Positions 5,715-7,805 of a DNA stretch of 7,805 nt are shown here, piece by piece. Position numbers and translations under genes: made by a program. This DNA comes from Clostridia bacterium. GTDB lineage: Bacteria; Bacillota; Clostridia; UBA1381. Numbering within the stretch: the stretch's first letter is position 1; the number at the start of each line of letters is the position of its first letter. Under the pieces are notes generated by a model. It saw only the letters and a program-made list of their open reading frames with translations, did not search any database and was not told the origin of the DNA. The stretch spans positions 1 to 7,805 of the forward strand of contig CAAGKL010000017.1 in NCBI GenBank assembly GCA_900770405.1, written 5' to 3'.

Positions 5715-7259
5715 ATGTATAACCCCGAAAAGCTGGAGGAATATGCACAGGTAATATACAGCCGGTACGAGTATTTCAACAATTACACCCTCGGGACAAT
5801 CGGGCGGAGGATAAAGGCAACCGGCGCGCTGTCGGCAGCTGACCGTCAGGCGCTGAAGAATATAGCCGATATTTCCGGCGATATGGGGGCAATAACAAAG
5901 AAGCTTGCCGAGATTACGCGGCTGAATATTTCGGATATTGAGAGGATATATGAGGAGGTCATAACGGACGGTGTGAATACATACAAGCCGCTTTATGATT
6001 TTAAGGGTATGAGGTTTGTGCCGTTCGGGGAGAATGAATATGCCCGGCAGCTTGTCGGCAGCTGGGCAAAGGAAACGGCGGGGGAAATGATAAATCTGAG
6101 CCGGACAAAGGCTTTGTGCTTTGATAGGGTGGACGCGTTCGGAAATGTTGTCGGCAGTACACCGCTTGCGGGAGCTTTTCAGGAAGCGATTGACGAGGCT
6201 GTGGCGGCGGTGTCGGCAGGAACGGTCAATTTTAATACGGCTATGGCAAAAACGGTCGAACGGCTCGGCGGCAGCGGCGTGAAGGTAAGCTACGGCAACG
6301 GCGTGAACAGGTCGCTTTCGGCAGTGATTCGCCAGAATATACTGTACGGCGCGAAAAGGTCGGCGCAGAGCTACGACGAGCATATCGGCAAGGCGCTCGG
6401 CTGTGACGGCTTTGAGGTTGACGCACACCCGGGCTGCAGACCGTCGCACGAGTTTATGCAGGGGAAGATGTACTCATACAGCGGCAGAAAAATCGTCGGC
6501 GGCACAGTGTACGAGGACGGGGCGGAGGCGCTTGAACGGTTGGACGATTACAACTGCCTGCATTTCAAGACGGACGTTATTCTCGGCGTGTCGCAGCCGA
6601 GCTATTCGGCGGAGGAGCTTGAGCGTATACACAAGGAGAGCACCGAGCTTATAGAATATAACGGCAGGGAAAAGACGCTGTATGAGTGGAAAAGGACGCA
6701 GCGGGCGTTTGAGCGCAGTGTGCGCGGTGAGCGGCAAAAAGCGGATATGCTTGACGCGGCGGGAATGAAACGCAGGGCGCAGGAGTGCAGGCAGAGAGCC
6801 GATGCGTATCGCAGGACGTACGACGATATGTGCAGTAAGGTCAAGGGGCTTGAGCCGCATCCGGAGCGTATGGGTGTGTATAAAGGTGTTGACTTTTCCA
6901 AAAAGAGTGGTATAATAAAGACAATGGGATACACAAAGCCCGAAATCAATTCAAGGGAAGTATATCAACAGGCTAAAAATCAACAACGCCACGCAGGAAT
7001 ATATAACGATGCATTCAATAAGTCGCAAGCACAATTGAGTAAATCTATAAAAAGTCACCAAATGCAGGTTGATGAACACCTTGATAAACTTAATAACCCT
7101 GAAAAATATGATGCTGATTGGAGCAATAAAAATACAAGACAGAAACAAGGGCTTTTAAAGAAGTGGCAAAAGGATATGACGAGGAATGCTGAGCAAACCG
7201 AGATTGAAAGGAGAGTTTTCAATGAAAGATTCGGAAATGAGCAAAAACTTAGTACTTGA
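5715..7259 (+). CDS. Phage minor capsid protein with C-terminal extension
   Basis: This 514-residue protein is of the phage minor capsid type 2 family, a head protein associated with the portal. Family-like features are a helical N-terminal half, the motif VDAHPGCRPSHEFMQGKMY (235-253), the segment NCLHFKTDVILGVSQPSYS (280-298), and a basic/acidic coiled-coil-like stretch (about 300-378). The ATG at 5715 is preceded by GGAG seven bases away; the open frame upstream overlaps the portal fragment and is not used. From about residue 395, after KKSG, the sequence changes character: a Gln/Asn/Lys-rich helical tail of about 115 residues, including NNPEKYDADWSNKNTRQKQ (460-478). The DNA drops from 32 of 60 G+C (6301-6360) to 21 of 60 (6961-7020). 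This tail may be an exchangeable effector module; no catalytic motif is recognised. The last 38 bases overlap the next gene. Confidence 0.85.
   Translation: MYNPEKLEEYAQVIYSRYEYFNNYTLGTIGRRIKATGALSAADRQALKNIADISGDMGAITKKLAEITRLNISDIERIYEEVITDGVNTYKPLYDFKGMRFVPFGENEYARQLVGSWAKETAGEMINLSRTKALCFDRVDAFGNVVGSTPLAGAFQEAIDEAVAAVSAGTVNFNTAMAKTVERLGGSGVKVSYGNGVNRSLSAVIRQNILYGAKRSAQSYDEHIGKALGCDGFEVDAHPGCRPSHEFMQGKMYSYSGRKIVGGTVYEDGAEALERLDDYNCLHFKTDVILGVSQPSYSAEELERIHKESTELIEYNGREKTLYEWKRTQRAFERSVRGERQKADMLDAAGMKRRAQECRQRADAYRRTYDDMCSKVKGLEPHPERMGVYKGVDFSKKSGIIKTMGYTKPEINSREVYQQAKNQQRHAGIYNDAFNKSQAQLSKSIKSHQMQVDEHLDKLNNPEKYDADWSNKNTRQKQGLLKKWQKDMTRNAEQTEIERRVFNERFGNEQKLST
6889..6916 (+). promoter_or_regulatory. 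Near-consensus promoter inside the capsid gene
   Basis: TTGACT (6889-6894) and a perfect TATAAT (6911-6916) are 16 bases apart, the best -35/-10 pair in the window. It sits exactly at the change to AT-rich sequence. Transcription from about 6923 would begin next to the in-frame ATG at 6924, giving a near-leaderless message for the last 111 residues, and would cover the small gene at 7222. AT-rich DNA raises the chance of a fortuitous match. Confidence 0.55.
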
Positions 7260-7446
7260 CATTATTGCACTGATAAAAGAAAATGCCGACGAAGTGCTTA
7301 GTTCCAAGGAAAAAGATGACTATGCGAATGGGCAGCTGTTGGCTTACGCAACAGTATTGAGCATAATAAAGGATGAATTAAGCGGCTACGATCTCAAGGC
7401 ATACGATATTGATTTTGATATTGATAAAAAATATTTGTTGGGTTAG
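7222..7446 (+). CDS. Small acidic protein, possible immunity or accessory partner
   Basis: I do not recognise the family with certainty. The 74-residue protein is acidic (16 Asp/Glu against 9 Lys, no Arg), with no signal peptide or membrane segment. It looks like two helices (about 8-27 and 32-52, the latter containing DDYANGQLLAYATVLSIIKDEL) followed by a short tail DIDFDIDKKY. The ATG at 7222 has a strong AAAGGAG eight bases upstream. The frame overlaps the last 38 bases of the capsid gene, so the two are translationally coupled. A small acidic cytoplasmic protein overlapping the end of a gene with an exchangeable basic C-terminus resembles an immunity gene beside a polymorphic toxin, but that is inference. 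It could equally be a small phage morphogenesis or accessory protein. It can also be transcribed from the promoter at 6889. Confidence 0.75.
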   Translation: MKDSEMSKNLVLDIIALIKENADEVLSSKEKDDYANGQLLAYATVLSIIKDELSGYDLKAYDIDFDIDKKYLLG

Positions 7447-7447
7447 T

Positions 7448-7476
7448 TTTACAAATCAGAATAAATGTGATATAAT
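7448..7476 (+). promoter_or_regulatory. Promoter of the 7483-7608 RNA
   Basis: TTTACA (7448-7453) and a perfect TATAAT (7471-7476) are 17 bases apart, with TGA just before the -10 box (extended -10). It starts one base after the stop of the small acidic-protein gene and predicts transcription from about 7483. Confidence 0.85.
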
Positions 7477-7482
7477 TTAAGT

Positions 7483-7608
7483 ACAATAGATAATGGGTAT
7501 TTTGAAGTAGAGAATGTGCTGCTACACACCGTTAAGGTCAAAAGAAATGTGGGATGGGGCACACCCACCAAAATACCGACGAAGGGATTGCATTTGCAGT
7601 CCCTTTTT
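7483..7608 (+). ncRNA. Unassigned structured small RNA
   Basis: These 126 bases between a near-consensus promoter and a strong terminator contain no credible gene. GGTATTTTG (7496-7504) pairs perfectly with CAAAATACC (7569-7577). The enclosed region holds a small hairpin TGTG/CACA (7515-7518 with 7525-7528, loop ctgcta) and a hairpin GTGGG/CCCAC (7549-7553 with 7564-7568). The second hairpin ends immediately before the 3' strand of the closing helix, so the two could stack. TGTGC (7515-7519) can alternatively pair with GCACA (7559-7563), giving a second fold. A four-base gap leads to the terminator. The layout resembles a compact riboswitch or a small regulatory RNA, but I cannot match it to a named class. 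The helices are read directly from the sequence; folding and role are inferred. Confidence 0.55.
7582..7608 (+). terminator. Intrinsic terminator of the small RNA
   Basis: A ten-base-pair stem (7582-7591 with 7596-7605, one G-U pair) with loop ATTT runs into five T (7604-7608). Confidence 0.9.
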
Positions 7609-7679
7609 CTATGCCTGAGATGATGCGTGGATAACACCCAAGGGGATATCAGAACAGTAATATAACAACACAATAAATC

Positions 7680-7708
7680 AAGCGTTTACGAAAGTAGGCG
7701 CTTTTTTT
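7680..7708 (+). terminator. Second intrinsic terminator with GAAA tetraloop
   Basis: A ten-base-pair stem (7680-7689 with 7694-7703, two T-G wobble pairs) closes on a GAAA tetraloop and is followed by a run of T to 7708. It lies 72 bp after the previous terminator and would catch readthrough, or act as an attenuator for the gene starting at 7801. Confidence 0.85.
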
Positions 7709-7800
7709 ATACACAAAATTCGTCGGCAGATCAGACGTAAAACAGTCGGGCCGCGTGGACGCGACCACGTAAAAAAGCGTAGGCGGGAAAGGAAGATTTT
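7709..7800 (+). other. Leader region of the next gene
   Basis: This non-coding stretch contains a small hairpin CGTGG/CCACG (7754-7758 with 7765-7769) and a ribosome binding site AAAGGA (7788-7793) seven bases before an ATG. I see no clear promoter in it, so transcription may come through the terminator at 7680-7708. Bases 7611-7679, between the two terminators, hold no recognisable gene; only an imperfect inverted repeat ctgagat/atatcag was noticed. Confidence 0.4.
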
Positions 7801-7805
7801 ATGAA
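7801..7805 (+). CDS. Start of a further gene, cut by the window end
   Basis: An ATG at 7801 lies seven bases after AAAGGA and is probably the start of a gene whose body is outside the window. Nothing can be said about its product. Confidence 0.5.

Noticed and set aside
5622..6449. Long minus-strand frame of 275 codons
   Set aside because: It is the antisense shadow of the minor capsid gene, with no start signals and an unusual residue composition.
7449..7673. Minus-strand frame of 74 codons
   Set aside because: It lies over the structured RNA and its terminator, without a ribosome binding site.
1..7805. CRISPR arrays, tRNA or rRNA genes, insertion sequences and phage attachment repeats
   Set aside because: I read for regular repeats, tRNA-like cloverleaf ends, transposase motifs and matching direct repeats around the phage module and saw none.

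Overview
The window looks like the end of a contig from a Gram-positive anaerobe of the Clostridia, plausibly an Oscillospirales/Ruminococcaceae-type gut bacterium. This is inferred from a class 3 fructose-1,6-bisphosphatase, a DUF421-DUF4363 gene pair, strong AGGAGG-type ribosome binding sites, sigma-A-like promoters and GC-rich codon use in the housekeeping genes. No taxonomic search was possible. The first 29 bases are Illumina library adapter, not genome, so the left edge is a sequencing or assembly boundary.

Left half (30-4851), chromosomal housekeeping genes. On the minus strand a promoter at 2218-2246 drives azlD (half of a branched-chain amino-acid exporter, here without azlC) and, two bases later, fbp (gluconeogenesis), whose 3' end is lost into the adapter. 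Divergently, a DUF421 (YetF-like) membrane protein gene overlaps by one base a DUF4363 gene. Six bases after that, a near-consensus promoter starts glmM (phosphoglucosamine mutase, peptidoglycan precursor synthesis), which ends in an intrinsic terminator.

Middle (4852-5190), no protein gene. A promoter, about 200 nt of potentially structured RNA (a 10-bp long-range helix enclosing two hairpins) and a strong terminator suggest an unassigned non-coding RNA or cis-regulatory leader.

Right half (5191-7446), prophage remnant joined to a broken host gene. The start of an exported WG-repeat-like protein is cut after about 58 residues and runs into the 3' end of what looks like a phage portal gene. 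An intact phage minor capsid gene follows. Its last ~115 codons are distinctly AT-rich and look like an exchangeable C-terminal module. A small acidic-protein gene overlaps its end, and a near-consensus promoter inside the capsid gene could transcribe the module and the small gene alone. The layout resembles a polymorphic-toxin C-terminus with an immunity gene, but no catalytic motif was recognised, so this is a hypothesis.

Right edge (7447-7805). A strong promoter, a second unassigned structured RNA (9-bp closing helix, two internal hairpins) and its terminator are followed by another terminator with a GAAA tetraloop, then a leader with a ribosome binding site and the first bases of a further gene at 7801. 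The phage genes expected after a minor capsid gene (scaffold, major capsid) are not seen, so the phage module is trimmed on both sides. The most unusual items are the two RNA candidates flanking the remnant and the capsid C-terminal module with its overlapping partner gene and private promoter.
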